Source of the DNA: an uncultured Lachnospiraceae bacterium
GTDB taxonomy: Bacteria > Bacillota > Clostridia > Lachnospirales > Lachnospiraceae
NCBI GenBank assembly: GCA_902789555.1
Contig: CADAOF010000006.1
Location: 1-64,000 of the forward strand
Length of the DNA stretch: 64,000 nt
Reading direction: 5' to 3'
Of the stretch, positions 25,001-33,991 are shown piece by piece. Numbering within the stretch: position 1 is the first letter of the stretch; every line of letters begins with the position of its first letter. The notes under the pieces were generated by a model, which was not told the origin of the DNA, made no database searches, and saw nothing but the letters and a program-made list of their open reading frames with translations. Position numbers and translations under genes: made by a program.

Positions 25001-26518
25001 ATGAAGAAAATGAAGAAAATAGCAGCTCTTGCCCTGTCCCTGCTGACGGCGGTCTCGCTTCTTGCCGGCTGCGGTCAGAAGTCTCCGGCTGATCAGCGGA
25101 AGGCGAAGAATGAGATCGCGGTCGGCATCGCGCAGGATCTCGGTTCCAGCCTCGATCCCCGCAGCCTTGCCTCTGCCGGCGCCCGTGAGGTCCTCTTCAA
25201 CGTGTTTGAAGGCCTGTACAAGCCGACGTCCTCCGGCGATTTCGTGCCGGCGCTCGCCACCGACTGCCAGGTGACCGACGAGGGGAAGACTTATACCTTT
25301 ACGCTCCGTGAAGGCGTCAAGTTCCACAACGGCAAGACGATGACGGCCGATGACGTGGTCTATACCTTCAAGTCCTACGCCGAATCCAGCACCGACAGCA
25401 ACTTAAAGGCCGGACTGGCCGCTGTTGCCGACGTGAAGGCTGACGGAAACAAGGTGATCATCTCCCTTGCGGAAGCCAACAGCGATTTCATGGCTTACGT
25501 CGCTTCCGTACATGTGATCCCGTCCGATTATACCGAACAGGAAACGAAGCCCGTCGGCACCGGCCCTTTCCGCTATGAGAGCCGCAGTGTCCAGGAAAGC
25601 ATCGTCCTGGTCCGCAACGACGACTACTACGGAACCAAGGCCAAGGTGTCGAAGGTGACCTATAAGATCTACGAGACCGGTACGGCGCTCGTGACAGCCC
25701 TTGCCGGCGGTGCGGTGGATATCGTCGCGCACATGACCGAACAGCAGATCAAGGGCCTTTCCAAGGACTACACCGTGCTTGAAGGCACCATGAACCTCGT
25801 GCAGGCGCTGTATCTGAACAACGCCGAAGGCCCGCTTGCGGACGTCCGCGTCCGCCAGGCGCTCTGCTATGCGGTCGACGTCCAGAACATGCTGGACCTG
25901 ACGGCCGGCGGCCACGGGACCCGCGTGGGCTCCTCCATCTATCCGGCCTTCAAGAAATACTTTGATGCGAGCCTGGCGGATGCCTATCCGCACGACGTCG
26001 CGAAGGCCAAGGACCTGCTGAAGCAGGCCGGTTACGAAAACGGCTTTGACCTTGTGATCACGGTTCCCGGCAACTACACCAACCATGTGGATACCGCGGT
26101 GGTGCTGGCCTCGCAGCTGAAGGAAGCCGGCGTGAACGCGACGGTCCAGGAGGTGGAATGGAACACCTGGCTGAAGGACGTCTACCAGGGGAAGAAGTAT
26201 CAGGCGACCGTGGTCGGCTTTGACGCTTCCATGCTGACGGCCGGCGCCATGCTGAACCGCTTCGTGTCCGGTTCGAGCAAGAACATCAGCAACTTTGCCA
26301 GCGCGGAATATGACGCACTGATCGCGGAGGCCTCCTCCATCACGGACGATGCCCGCCGCACCGAGTGCTACCGCGCAGCGGAGAAGATCCTCTCCGACGA
26401 GGCAGCCAACGTTTATCTGCAGGACATGGCCGATTTCGTGGCCATCCGCTCGACGCTGGACGGTTATCATTTCTATCCGCTGTACGTGATGGATCTGAGC
26501 ACCGTGGGATATAAGTAA
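25001..26518 (+). CDS. Peptide/nickel-type ABC transporter substrate-binding lipoprotein (SBP family 5)
   Basis: A 505-residue lipoprotein with lipobox LAGC (Cys24 from the 25001 start). It has the family 5 layout, with the signature YTFTLREGVKFHNGKTMTADDVVYTF around 100-125 and VRQALCYAVD near 285. It captures oligopeptides or a similar ligand outside the cell for the downstream permeases. The start may be 25001 or 25010: aggag lies 3 bases before the first ATG and 12 before the second. It carries its own promoter. Confidence 0.93.
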   Translation: MKKMKKIAALALSLLTAVSLLAGCGQKSPADQRKAKNEIAVGIAQDLGSSLDPRSLASAGAREVLFNVFEGLYKPTSSGDFVPALATDCQVTDEGKTYTFTLREGVKFHNGKTMTADDVVYTFKSYAESSTDSNLKAGLAAVADVKADGNKVIISLAEANSDFMAYVASVHVIPSDYTEQETKPVGTGPFRYESRSVQESIVLVRNDDYYGTKAKVSKVTYKIYETGTALVTALAGGAVDIVAHMTEQQIKGLSKDYTVLEGTMNLVQALYLNNAEGPLADVRVRQALCYAVDVQNMLDLTAGGHGTRVGSSIYPAFKKYFDASLADAYPHDVAKAKDLLKQAGYENGFDLVITVPGNYTNHVDTAVVLASQLKEAGVNATVQEVEWNTWLKDVYQGKKYQATVVGFDASMLTAGAMLNRFVSGSSKNISNFASAEYDALIAEASSITDDARRTECYRAAEKILSDEAANVYLQDMADFVAIRSTLDGYHFYPLYVMDLSTVGYK

Positions 26519-26578
26519 GAGACTTTGCACCGGCTGTCTTTCCCGGCCGGAGAAAATGCGGAGGAAAGGAGAAAAAGC

Positions 26579-27514
26579 ATGCGGTACGTACTGAAAAAGC
26601 TGGCGGTCATGTTGGCTACGCTTCTGGTGCTTTCTTTCCTTTCCTTCGCCGCATTTGAAATGATCGGCGATCCGGTTACGACCATTCTGGGCACGAACGC
26701 CACCCCCGAAGCGGTGGCGGAGCTGCGCGCGGAACTGGGACTGGACCGCTCTCTTTTTGTCCGCTATTTCGAATGGCTGGGCCGCTTCGTGACCGGCGAC
26801 TTCGGGACTTCCTACATTTACCGGCTGCCGGTAAAGGGCATGCTGGGCGAAAAACTCGTCAACACCCTGGTGCTGACGCTCATGGGCTTCGCCCTGGCGG
26901 TCGTGATCTCGATTCCGCTGGGCGTTGTCAGCGCCCGCAACGAAGGCCGCTGGCTGGACAGGTTCCTTACGGTCTTCAACCAGATCGTGATGGCGATCCC
27001 GTCCTTCTTCGTGGCGATCCTGCTGATGGTTGTCTTCGGCCTCGTGCTGCGGCTCTTCACGCCCGGGACATTCGTCTCCTATAAGGATTCACCCGGAGCC
27101 TTCCTTCTCTACATGCTTTTCCCGGCGATCTCCATCGCCCTGCCGCGCGTGGCCATGACGGAAAAGATGCTCCGCACCTCGATCCTCGAGGAGATGCAGA
27201 AGAACTACGTCCGCACCGCCTACGCGAGAGGCATGAGCCGCCGCACGGCGATGAAGGCTCACGCCCTGAAGAACGCGATGCTCCCGGTCATCACCTTCCT
27301 TGCGGTAGGCGCCGCGGAGATGCTCGCGGGCAGCATCGTCATCGAACAGATCTTCTCCGTGCCCGGCATCGGGCGCCTGCTGATGGTCTCCATCGGCCAG
27401 CGCGACGTGCCGGTCGTGGAAGCGATCATCATGATCCTGGCCGTCTGGGTCATGCTGGTGCATTTCATCAGCGAGATCCTGAGCGAAGCCTTCGATCCCC
27501 GCATGCGGAGTTAG
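26579..27514 (+). CDS. Peptide-type ABC transporter permease (DppB/OppB-like)
   Basis: A 311-residue inner-membrane permease with the EAA-loop region ARGMSRRTAMKAHALKNA near 222-239 and six predicted membrane segments. The C-terminus GDRDVP-like segment (GQRDVPVVEAII) is typical of the DppB subfamily. The start at 26579 follows an aaaggag site. An upstream in-frame ATG at 26525 lies in the intergenic spacer and adds residues with no counterpart. dppC-like follows after 9 bases. Confidence 0.94.
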   Translation: MRYVLKKLAVMLATLLVLSFLSFAAFEMIGDPVTTILGTNATPEAVAELRAELGLDRSLFVRYFEWLGRFVTGDFGTSYIYRLPVKGMLGEKLVNTLVLTLMGFALAVVISIPLGVVSARNEGRWLDRFLTVFNQIVMAIPSFFVAILLMVVFGLVLRLFTPGTFVSYKDSPGAFLLYMLFPAISIALPRVAMTEKMLRTSILEEMQKNYVRTAYARGMSRRTAMKAHALKNAMLPVITFLAVGAAEMLAGSIVIEQIFSVPGIGRLLMVSIGQRDVPVVEAIIMILAVWVMLVHFISEILSEAFDPRMRS

Positions 27515-27523
27515 GAGGCGGCC

Positions 27524-28339
27524 ATGGCGAACAGCAAGCAGAAAAACACATGGTTCCTGAAGGTCGGCCTGATCCTGACCGTCTTCATGGTCGCGGTCAT
27601 CCTGATCGGACAGTTCTGGACGCCCTATGACCCGGCGGAGCAGAACGTGGCAGCCAAATCGCTGAGCCCGAGCCTTGCCCATCTCATGGGCACGGACTAT
27701 CTGGGACGCGACATCTTTTCACGGGTCATGGAAGGCGCGGGGACGACGCTCTTCATTGCCTTCTTTGTCGTGCTGCTCGGCTCGGCCGCGGGCATTCTTG
27801 TCGGCGCGCTGACCGGCTATCTCGGAGGCATCGTGGATACGGTGCTCATGAAGATCTGCGATTCGATCACCGCCTTCCCGAGCATCCTGCTCGCGATCAT
27901 CATCCTGAAGGTGCTCGACCGGCCCGGCAAGTGGACGGTCATCTGGGTGCTGGCCATCCTCTTCATCCCCAGCTTCGCCAGAGTATCCCGCACCGAATAC
28001 GTCCGCATCAAGAAACAGAATTATATCTCCCTGGCGCGGCTCGAGGGCGCGTCCCCGGCCCGCATCATGGCTTTGCATATCCTGCCGAACGCCTTCCCGG
28101 TACTGCTCCCGGCGATCACGATCGGCTTCAACAACGCGGTGCTCGCGGAAGCCAGCATGAGCTTCCTCGGCGTCGGCGTTTCGGCCACCGAAGCCTCGCT
28201 CGGACGCATGCTGTCCGATGCGCAGAACTATCTGGTGACCGGCCTGCCCTGGTATGCCCTCTGCGTCGGCGGCACTATCGTGCTGCTGATCCTGGGCTTT
28301 TCGCTGCTCGCCGAAGGCCTGCAGCAGAGGAGGAAATGA
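27524..28339 (+). CDS. Peptide-type ABC transporter permease (DppC/OppC-like)
   Basis: A 271-residue permease with the DppC signature [18 protein letters not shown] near residue 46 and the EAA loop [19 protein letters not shown] near 165. It pairs with the preceding DppB-like subunit in the membrane. The adjacent ATPase gene begins one base after its stop. Confidence 0.94.
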   Translation: MANSKQKNTWFLKVGLILTVFMVAVILIGQFWTPYDPAEQNVAAKSLSPSLAHLMGTDYLGRDIFSRVMEGAGTTLFIAFFVVLLGSAAGILVGALTGYLGGIVDTVLMKICDSITAFPSILLAIIILKVLDRPGKWTVIWVLAILFIPSFARVSRTEYVRIKKQNYISLARLEGASPARIMALHILPNAFPVLLPAITIGFNNAVLAEASMSFLGVGVSATEASLGRMLSDAQNYLVTGLPWYALCVGGTIVLLILGFSLLAEGLQQRRK

Positions 28340-28340
28340 C

Positions 28341-29072
28341 ATGAACAAGATCCTTGAAGTGAAACATGTCAGCGCCTCCTACACCACGCAGGGCGGCGCA
28401 TTTTCCCGCGAGAAGGTGCAGATCGTGCTGCACGACGTGAGTTTCGACCTGTACGAGGGCGAAGCGCTCGGCCTCGTGGGAGAGAGCGGCTCGGGCAAGA
28501 CGACGATCGCCCGCGCGATCTTAGGCTTCCTGCCGAAATATGAAGGCGAGATCATCCACTATTCGAAGCGCCCGCAGCTGATCTTCCAGGACCCGTACAC
28601 CGCCCTTAACCCGGCGCGGACCGTGGGCTGGATCCTCGAGGAACCGCTGAAGATCTACGGGAAGTTTGACAGGGCGGAGCGCCGGCGCCGCATCATCGAG
28701 ATGCTGGAGAACGTGGGCCTTTCGGAAGAGTACATGACCCGCCGACCGTCGGAACTGTCCGGCGGACAGAGACAGCGCGTGTCCATCGCAGCGGCGCTGA
28801 TCGTCCGGCCGAAACTCGTCATTGCGGATGAGCCGGTCTCAGCCCTGGACGTGACCATCCAGGCGCAGATCCTGCAGCTTCTGGACGACATGCGGGACAA
28901 ATACGGGCTGAGCTACCTCTTCATCTCCCACGACATGAATGTGGTCTATCAGCTTTGCGACAGGGTCATTGTGATGAAGAAGGGCGTCATCGTTGAGGAC
29001 AACACGATCGACGAGATCTTCGACCATCCGAAGCACCCGTACACGCGGGAACTCGTGGAAGCGTCGCGTTAA
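28341..29072 (+). CDS. Peptide-type ABC transporter ATPase (DppF/OppF-like), short form
   Basis: A 243-residue ATPase with Walker [10 protein letters not shown] (about 46-54), signature [10 protein letters not shown] and Walker [13 protein letters not shown]. Like the fused ATPase upstream it lacks the C-terminal oligo_HPY extension of typical OppF (about 320 residues). It forms the second nucleotide-binding subunit, and the set is ordered ATPase-hydrolase, binding protein, B, C, F. A terminator follows. Confidence 0.93.
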   Translation: MNKILEVKHVSASYTTQGGAFSREKVQIVLHDVSFDLYEGEALGLVGESGSGKTTIARAILGFLPKYEGEIIHYSKRPQLIFQDPYTALNPARTVGWILEEPLKIYGKFDRAERRRRIIEMLENVGLSEEYMTRRPSELSGGQRQRVSIAAALIVRPKLVIADEPVSALDVTIQAQILQLLDDMRDKYGLSYLFISHDMNVVYQLCDRVIVMKKGVIVEDNTIDEIFDHPKHPYTRELVEASR

Positions 29073-29076
29073 GGTG

Positions 29077-29104
29077 AAAACGGCAGACAAACACCGTTTT
29101 TCTT
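29077..29104 (+). terminator. Terminator of the ABC transporter operon
   Basis: aaaacgg (29077-29083) pairs with ccgtttt (29094-29100), with a T-rich tail (tttttcttt). The stem is seven base pairs with a ten-base loop. Confidence 0.7.
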
Positions 29105-29135
29105 TAGAAAACCTTAATAAATCGACGGAAATCAA

Positions 29136-29164
29136 TTGCACTGCATGAAAAAAAGTGCTATACT
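29136..29164 (+). promoter_or_regulatory. Promoter of the S1-domain gene
   Basis: TTGCAC (29136-29141), 17-base spacer, TATACT (29159-29164), with TGC just before the -10 box. It lies 52 bases before the ATG at 29216. Confidence 0.75.
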
Positions 29165-29215
29165 CTTTTGCGATCATCGGGCACAAAGTGCCTAAAGATA
29201 TATATGGAGGATGCT

Positions 29216-30130
29216 ATGAGCGAAGTTACTGAAGTCATGGAAACTGCGGCCGAGGCGGCCGAAGAAGTGAAAGAAGCAGCGCAGGCCTCGGCGGAAGTCG
29301 TGACTGAAGCAGCGGAGGCTGCTGCCGAAAAGGCCGAGGAAGTGAAGGAAACTGTCACGGAGAAGGCTGAAGAGGCACAGGAGAGCATGGCGGATTATGC
29401 CGCGGAGCTGGAAGCCTCTCTGAACAAGGGTCAGCCCACCAGCGATCCGATTTGGGCCCGCTTCGAGGAACTGCTGAACAACCGCGAAGCGATCAAGGTC
29501 ACGATCGACAGCGCTGTCAAGGGCGGCGTGGTCGCCTTCGTGGACGGCATTCGTGCGTTTATCCCGGCTTCCAAGCTGGCCAACGGCTATGTGGAGAACC
29601 TGGAAGAATATAAGGGCAAAGAAGTCGAAGCGATGGTCATCACCGCGGAAGAAGCCGGCAAGAAGCTGGTCCTGTCCGTGCGTGACGTCCTGCGCAAGAA
29701 GAGCGCAGAAGCCAAGGCGGCGAGAGCGGCCATCATGGCGGAATGCGTTGAAGGCGCTGTCATGGAAGGCACCGTCGATTCCCTCATGGATTACGGTGCA
29801 TTCATCAAGCTCGACAACGGCGCTTCCGGCCTGCTGCATGTTTCCCAGATCGCGTACAAGCGCGTGGAGAAGCCTGCCGATGTCCTGAATAAGGGCGACC
29901 GCATCACCGTGAAGATCATCGGTGTGAAGGACGGCAAGATCAGCCTGAGCAAGAAGGCTCTGGAAGAAGCCCCCGCCCGCCGTGAGCGCGCGCCGCGCGA
30001 ACGTAAGGAAGGTGAAGACCGTCCCCGCCGCGACCGCCGCGAGAAGGAAGAAGTCTTCAACTACAAGGAGACCGGCAAGGCCTCGACCAGCGTCGGCGAT
30101 CTGCTGAAGGGCCTGAAGCTCGACAATTGA
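29216..30130 (+). CDS. S1 RNA-binding domain protein (short RpsA-like)
   Basis: A 304-residue protein with two S1 domains, about 85-158 (VTIDSAVKGGVVAFVDGIRAFIPASKL) and about 178-250 (VMEGTVDSLMDYGAFIKLDNGASGLLHVSQI). The second is the better-conserved RNA-binding copy. An Ala/Glu-rich, probably helical or coiled-coil N-terminus (about 1-65) and a charged R/E-rich tail (about 258-290) flank them. Firmicutes often carry such shortened S1 homologues linked to translation of mRNAs, and its exact role here is inferred. The start at 29216 has ggagg 5 bases upstream. It has its own promoter and a strong terminator. Confidence 0.88.
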   Translation: MSEVTEVMETAAEAAEEVKEAAQASAEVVTEAAEAAAEKAEEVKETVTEKAEEAQESMADYAAELEASLNKGQPTSDPIWARFEELLNNREAIKVTIDSAVKGGVVAFVDGIRAFIPASKLANGYVENLEEYKGKEVEAMVITAEEAGKKLVLSVRDVLRKKSAEAKAARAAIMAECVEGAVMEGTVDSLMDYGAFIKLDNGASGLLHVSQIAYKRVEKPADVLNKGDRITVKIIGVKDGKISLSKKALEEAPARRERAPRERKEGEDRPRRDRREKEEVFNYKETGKASTSVGDLLKGLKLDN

Positions 30131-30149
30131 CGCGGAAACGCGGCTTAAG

Positions 30150-30180
30150 AAAACGGACAGGTAATAGCCTGTCCGTTTTT
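30150..30180 (+). terminator. Terminator of the S1-domain gene
   Basis: aaacggacagg and cctgtccgttt form an 11-base-pair stem around gtaatag-like loop bases, followed by a T run. Confidence 0.9.
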
Positions 30181-30204
30181 CTTTGGCATAAAAAGAAAAA
30201 TCGC

Positions 30205-30235
30205 TTGACTCTGACGTAACGTCATAGTTTATCAT
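30205..30235 (+). promoter_or_regulatory. MerR-type promoter with 19-base spacer and operator
   Basis: TTGACT (30205-30210) and TATCAT (30230-30235) are separated by 19 bases, the overlong spacer typical of MerR-activated promoters. An inverted repeat of 10-1-10 bases (30208-30228, actctgacgt a acgtcatagt, one mismatch) lies in the spacer. The MerR/TipA-like gene follows at 30260, so autoregulation is likely. Confidence 0.8.
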
Positions 30236-30259
30236 AAGGGCAGTGAAGGGGGAAAGGCC

Positions 30260-30988
30260 ATGATGACAGTTCACGAAGTAAGTCTACTCAGCGGCGTCAG
30301 CATCCGGACGCTGCAGTACTACGACAGGATCGGGCTTCTGCCACCGGATGGGGTGACGGAAGCAGGTTACCGGCTGTACGGAGAGAAAGCGCTCGAGAGG
30401 CTGCAGCAGATCCTGCTGTTCCGGGAACTTGAATTTCCGCTGAAGGACATTGCGCGGATCGTGAATGCCCCGGACTTTGACCGGAAGAAAGCGCTTTCTC
30501 AGCAGATCGAACTGCTGACGATGAAAAAGGAGCATCTGGAAGGGCTGATCGTCCACGCACGAAAAATACTTGGGACAGGAGAGAAAACGATGGATTTTAA
30601 CGCGTTCGATACGAAAAAGATGGATGAATATGCCGCCCGGGCCAAGGCGTCCTGGGGAGAGACCGCGGCTTACAAAGAGTATGAAAAGAAGTCGGAAGGC
30701 AGGAGCCGGGCGGAAGAGGCGTCGCTGGGCAGCCGGATGATGGAGATCTTCGCGGAGTTCGGAAAGGCGAAAGATCTGAACCCGGCTTCGGACAGGGCGC
30801 AGGCGCTGGCTGCGAAGCTGCAGGGGTTCATTACGGAAAATTACTATACCTGCACGAAGGAGATCCTTGGCGGACTGGGGAAGGTTTACGCTGCCGGCGG
30901 AGAGTTCACCGAAAACATCGATAAGGCAGGCGGCGAAGGGACGGCCGTATTTGCCGCCGCTGCGATAGAAGAATACTGCAGAAGATAA
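30260..30988 (+). CDS. MerR family regulator with TipAS-like effector domain
   Basis: A 242-residue regulator. Residues 1-70 form the winged HTH (VHEVSLLSGVSIRTLQYYDRIGLLPP), a linker helix runs to about 110, and 120-240 resembles a TipAS ligand-binding domain, with a YYTCTKEILGGLGKVYAAGGEFTENI-type stretch split around residues 195-220. TipA-type proteins bind thiopeptides and other small molecules and activate promoters with long spacers. No other target gene is adjacent on the plus strand. The start is one of two tandem ATGs at 30260/30263. Confidence 0.9.
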   Translation: MMTVHEVSLLSGVSIRTLQYYDRIGLLPPDGVTEAGYRLYGEKALERLQQILLFRELEFPLKDIARIVNAPDFDRKKALSQQIELLTMKKEHLEGLIVHARKILGTGEKTMDFNAFDTKKMDEYAARAKASWGETAAYKEYEKKSEGRSRAEEASLGSRMMEIFAEFGKAKDLNPASDRAQALAAKLQGFITENYYTCTKEILGGLGKVYAAGGEFTENIDKAGGEGTAVFAAAAIEEYCRR

Positions 30989-31012
30989 AAGGACTGTCTG
31001 CAGAGGAAGAAG

Positions 31013-31043
31013 GCGGCAGCCGCCCGGGAGGGGCGGCTGCCGC
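31013..31043. terminator. Bidirectional hairpin between the MerR and purB genes
   Basis: gcggcagccgcc and ggcggctgccgc form a 12-base-pair stem with a short loop. The tail is only moderately T-rich on either strand (cttgcttcgttt on plus, cttcttcct on minus), so it may be an inefficient or bidirectional terminator. Confidence 0.65.
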
Positions 31044-31064
31044 TTGCTTCGTTTGTCACGCTTC

Positions 31065-31112
31065 CGGCGGTCACAGGGAAATCTCGTTCGGCGGTCACAG
31101 GGAGATCTCGTC
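31065..31112 (-). repeat. Tandem 24-base duplication covering the purB stop codon
   Basis: Copies at 31065-31088 and 31089-31112 agree at 22 of 24 positions. Each contains the codons for the last residues EISL and a TGA stop. Only the inner stop (31095-31097) is used, and the other copy lies in the 3' untranslated region. Confidence 0.85.
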
Positions 31113-32510
31113 CTGCGTCTTTTCCGCGCCTTCCCAGACGTTTCGGTATTTCGCGAGGAAGGCCTCCACCTGTTCCGGGCAGCGGCCGATGAAGCGCTCC
31201 GGCTGCAGGAGGGCTTCAATTTCTTCCTGTGAAAGGCCGAAGGCTTCTTCGGCAGCCAACAGGCCGGTCAGCCCGCCGGGTTCACCTTTTTTCATGCGGG
31301 CGGTCGCATGCATGGAGCACCTCCGGATCACTTCGTGGATTTCCTGGCGGTCGCCGCCTTTTTTCACAGCCTCCATCATCAGATTTTCGGTCGCGATGAA
31401 AGGGAGGTATTCCCGGACGGTTTTTTCGATCACCTTTTCGTTAACGCGGAGACCTCCGGCGACGTTGCGGGCAAGGCGCAGGACCGCATCAGCGGCAAGG
31501 AAGCCCTCGGGCAGGGAAATGCGGCGGTTCGCGGAGTCGTCGAGCGTCCGCTCAAGCCACTGCTGCGAGGCGGTGAGCGGAGCATTTGCGGCGTCCGCCA
31601 TCAGATAGCGGGAAAGGGAACAGATCCGTTCGCAGCGCATGGGATTGCGCTTGTAGGCCATCGCGGAGGATCCGATCTGGGAGTCCTCAAAGGGCTCTTC
31701 GATCTGACGGTCGTGCTGCAGGAGGCGGATGTCATTTGCCATGCGTGAGGCGCTCTGGGCGATCCCGGACAGAGCGTTCAGGATGCGGCTGTCGGTCTTC
31801 CGCGGATAGGTCTGCCCGCAGACGTCGAAGCATTTGTCAAATCCGAAGGAGGCGGCGAGAGCCCGGTTCAGCTCGTCGATCTTTGCCGCGTCACCGTCGA
31901 ACAGGTCCAGAAAGCTCGCCTCGGTACCCGTGGTGCCGCGCGAGCCGAGGAAGCATAACGTCGAGAGAACGTGGTCGATCTCCTCCAGGTCGGAGAGAAA
32001 ATCCTGCATCCAGAGCACGGCACGTTTGCCCACGGTCACGCACTGCGCCGGCTGGTAATGGGTGTAGCCGAGGGTCGGCAGGGCTTTCCAGCGGTCTGCG
32101 AAGGCGGCGAGGTCAGCAAGCAGTCCCCGCAGTTCCTCCCTGATATACCGCAGCCCGTCCCGGTAAATGATCAGGTCCGCGTTGTCGGTCACGTAGCAGC
32201 TGGTCGCTCCGAGATGAATGATCCCGGCGGCTGACGGCGCGGCTTTCCCGTAAGCGTAGACGTGCGCCATCACGTCGTGGCGGACTTCCTTTTCCCGCTG
32301 GCGGACGCAGTCGTAATCGATATCTTCAACGTGCGCTGCCAGCTCATCGACCTGCTCCGGCGTGATCGGAAGCCCGAGCCGGCTTTCCTCACGGGCAAGC
32401 GCGGTCCAGAGCTTTCGCCATGTCTGATAGCGGGTGTCGGCGGAAAACAGCTTCAGCATGTATTCGGAGGCGTAGCGGGTGGAAAGCGGAGATTCGTAGC
32501 GGTCGGTCAT
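31095..32510 (-). CDS. purB: Adenylosuccinate lyase
   Basis: A 471-residue lyase that releases fumarate from adenylosuccinate and SAICAR. The superfamily loop SSAMAYKRNPMRCE (about 278-291) is present, as is HLGATSCYVTDNAD near the N-terminal third. The sequence resembles the PurB subgroup of clostridia and animals more than the short form of Bacillus. RBS aaagga lies upstream of ATG 32510. fumC lies upstream on the same strand, 44 bases away. Confidence 0.95.
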   Translation of the reverse strand: MTDRYESPLSTRYASEYMLKLFSADTRYQTWRKLWTALAREESRLGLPITPEQVDELAAHVEDIDYDCVRQREKEVRHDVMAHVYAYGKAAPSAAGIIHLGATSCYVTDNADLIIYRDGLRYIREELRGLLADLAAFADRWKALPTLGYTHYQPAQCVTVGKRAVLWMQDFLSDLEEIDHVLSTLCFLGSRGTTGTEASFLDLFDGDAAKIDELNRALAASFGFDKCFDVCGQTYPRKTDSRILNALSGIAQSASRMANDIRLLQHDRQIEEPFEDSQIGSSAMAYKRNPMRCERICSLSRYLMADAANAPLTASQQWLERTLDDSANRRISLPEGFLAADAVLRLARNVAGGLRVNEKVIEKTVREYLPFIATENLMMEAVKKGGDRQEIHEVIRRCSMHATARMKKGEPGGLTGLLAAEEAFGLSQEEIEALLQPERFIGRCPEQVEAFLAKYRNVWEGAEKTQDEISL

Positions 32511-32554
32511 GGATTTCGGATCCTTTCTGTTGCTTGTAGGAGAAAAGCCTGCTG

Positions 32555-33925
32555 TCAGACCATGTCTTCGGGATGAAAGACAGCGTCAAATTCATCGGCC
32601 TGCATGAAGCCGAGCGCGAGACACGCTTCGCGGATGGAAAGATCCTCTCGGAGCGCCTTCTGCGCGATCTGCGCGGCCTTTTCGTAGCCGATGTGCGGGC
32701 TGAGGGCGGTGACCGTCATAAGGGAGCCTTCCAGGTTCTGCTGCATTTTTTCGCGCACCGGACGGATGCCGGACGCGCAGCGCTCATCGAAGGAACGGAT
32801 CACGTCAGCCAGCAGGCGGACGGACTGGAGGAAGTTGTAAATGATGAGCGGCATGCAGACGTTCAGTTCGAAATTGCCCTGCGAAGCGGCAAGACCGACA
32901 GTCACGTCGTTGCCCATCACCTGTGCGGCAGCCATGATCACGGCTTCGCACTGGGTGGGATTGATCTTGCCGGGCATGATGGATGAGCCGGGCTCATTCG
33001 CCGGGATCGTGATCTCGCCGAAACCGCAGCGCGGTCCGCTTGCAAGCAGGCGGACGTCGTTCGCGATCTTCATGAGGTCGGCGGCAAGCGTTTTCAGCGC
33101 CCCGTGCGAGAAGACCAGTTCATTTTTGAACGCCAGGGCATGGAATTTGTTTTCTGCGGGGATGAAACGGGAGCCCGTGAGCCGGGTGACTTCTGCGGCG
33201 ACAGCCCTGTCAAAACCTTCCGGCGCGTTCAGGCCGGTGCCGACGGCCGTGCCTCCGGCAGCGAGAGCCCGGAGTGGCTCCAGCGTGGAAATGATCATCT
33301 TCTTATCACTTTCCAAAGCTGTTCTCCAGCCGGAGATCTCCTGGGAGAAACGCAGCGGAACCGCGTCCTGCAGATGCGTCCGTCCGCATTTCAGAACGTC
33401 CCGGTTTTCTTCTTCAAGGCGGCGCAGGGTCGCGGCAAGGCCGTCCAGCGCCGGTAAAAGGCGGTTTTCCTGTTCCAGTACCGCCGCGACATGCATGGCG
33501 GAAGGAAAGATGTCGTTCGAAGACTGCGAGAGGTTGACGTCGTCGTTCGGATGCAGGAACTTCTGCCCCGCGATCTCATTGGCCCGGTTCGCGATCACTT
33601 CGTTGAGGTTCATATTGGTCTGGGTACCGCTTCCGGTCTGCCAGACGGCGAGTGGAAAATGCTCTTTCAGCGTGCCGTTTATCACTTCGTCACAGGCGGC
33701 GAGAAGCGGCAGCAGCTTTTTCTGCGTCATCTTCTCAGGAAGAAAGAGGAAGTTGACGGCGGCTGCCGCCCGTTTCAGGACGGCGAGCGCCCGGATGACC
33801 TCCTCCGGCATTTTCTCCGTGCCGATGGGAAAATTCAGGCGCGAGCGCTCGGTCTGCGCGCCCCAGTATTTATCTACGGGGACCTGCATTTTTCCCAAAG
33901 AATCCTTTTCCGTGCGGAATTCCAT
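32555..33925 (-). CDS. fumC: Fumarate hydratase class II
   Basis: A 456-residue class II fumarase (iron-independent) of the aspartase/fumarase superfamily. Signatures are GSGTQTNMNLNEVIANRA, the catalytic LQDAVPLRFSQEISG region and the superfamily loop GSSIMPGKINPTQCE. The start at 33925 is chosen for gggaggg just upstream, and the in-frame ATG at 33949 lies before that site. It sits between purA and purB and would recycle the fumarate released by purB to malate. A -10 element is present at 33954-33959. Confidence 0.95.
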   Translation of the reverse strand: MEFRTEKDSLGKMQVPVDKYWGAQTERSRLNFPIGTEKMPEEVIRALAVLKRAAAAVNFLFLPEKMTQKKLLPLLAACDEVINGTLKEHFPLAVWQTGSGTQTNMNLNEVIANRANEIAGQKFLHPNDDVNLSQSSNDIFPSAMHVAAVLEQENRLLPALDGLAATLRRLEEENRDVLKCGRTHLQDAVPLRFSQEISGWRTALESDKKMIISTLEPLRALAAGGTAVGTGLNAPEGFDRAVAAEVTRLTGSRFIPAENKFHALAFKNELVFSHGALKTLAADLMKIANDVRLLASGPRCGFGEITIPANEPGSSIMPGKINPTQCEAVIMAAAQVMGNDVTVGLAASQGNFELNVCMPLIIYNFLQSVRLLADVIRSFDERCASGIRPVREKMQQNLEGSLMTVTALSPHIGYEKAAQIAQKALREDLSIREACLALGFMQADEFDAVFHPEDMV

Positions 33926-33953
33926 CACTGCCCTCCCGGCTTTTATCATTACA

Positions 33954-33959
33954 ATTATA
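33954..33959 (-). promoter_or_regulatory. Possible -10 element before fumC
   Basis: TATAAT on the minus strand 28 bases before the fumC ATG. No clear -35 is present, so this may be a weak internal promoter. Confidence 0.35.
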
Positions 33960-33991
33960 CACGAATAAACGCTTCCGTGTGTCTTTTTTGG

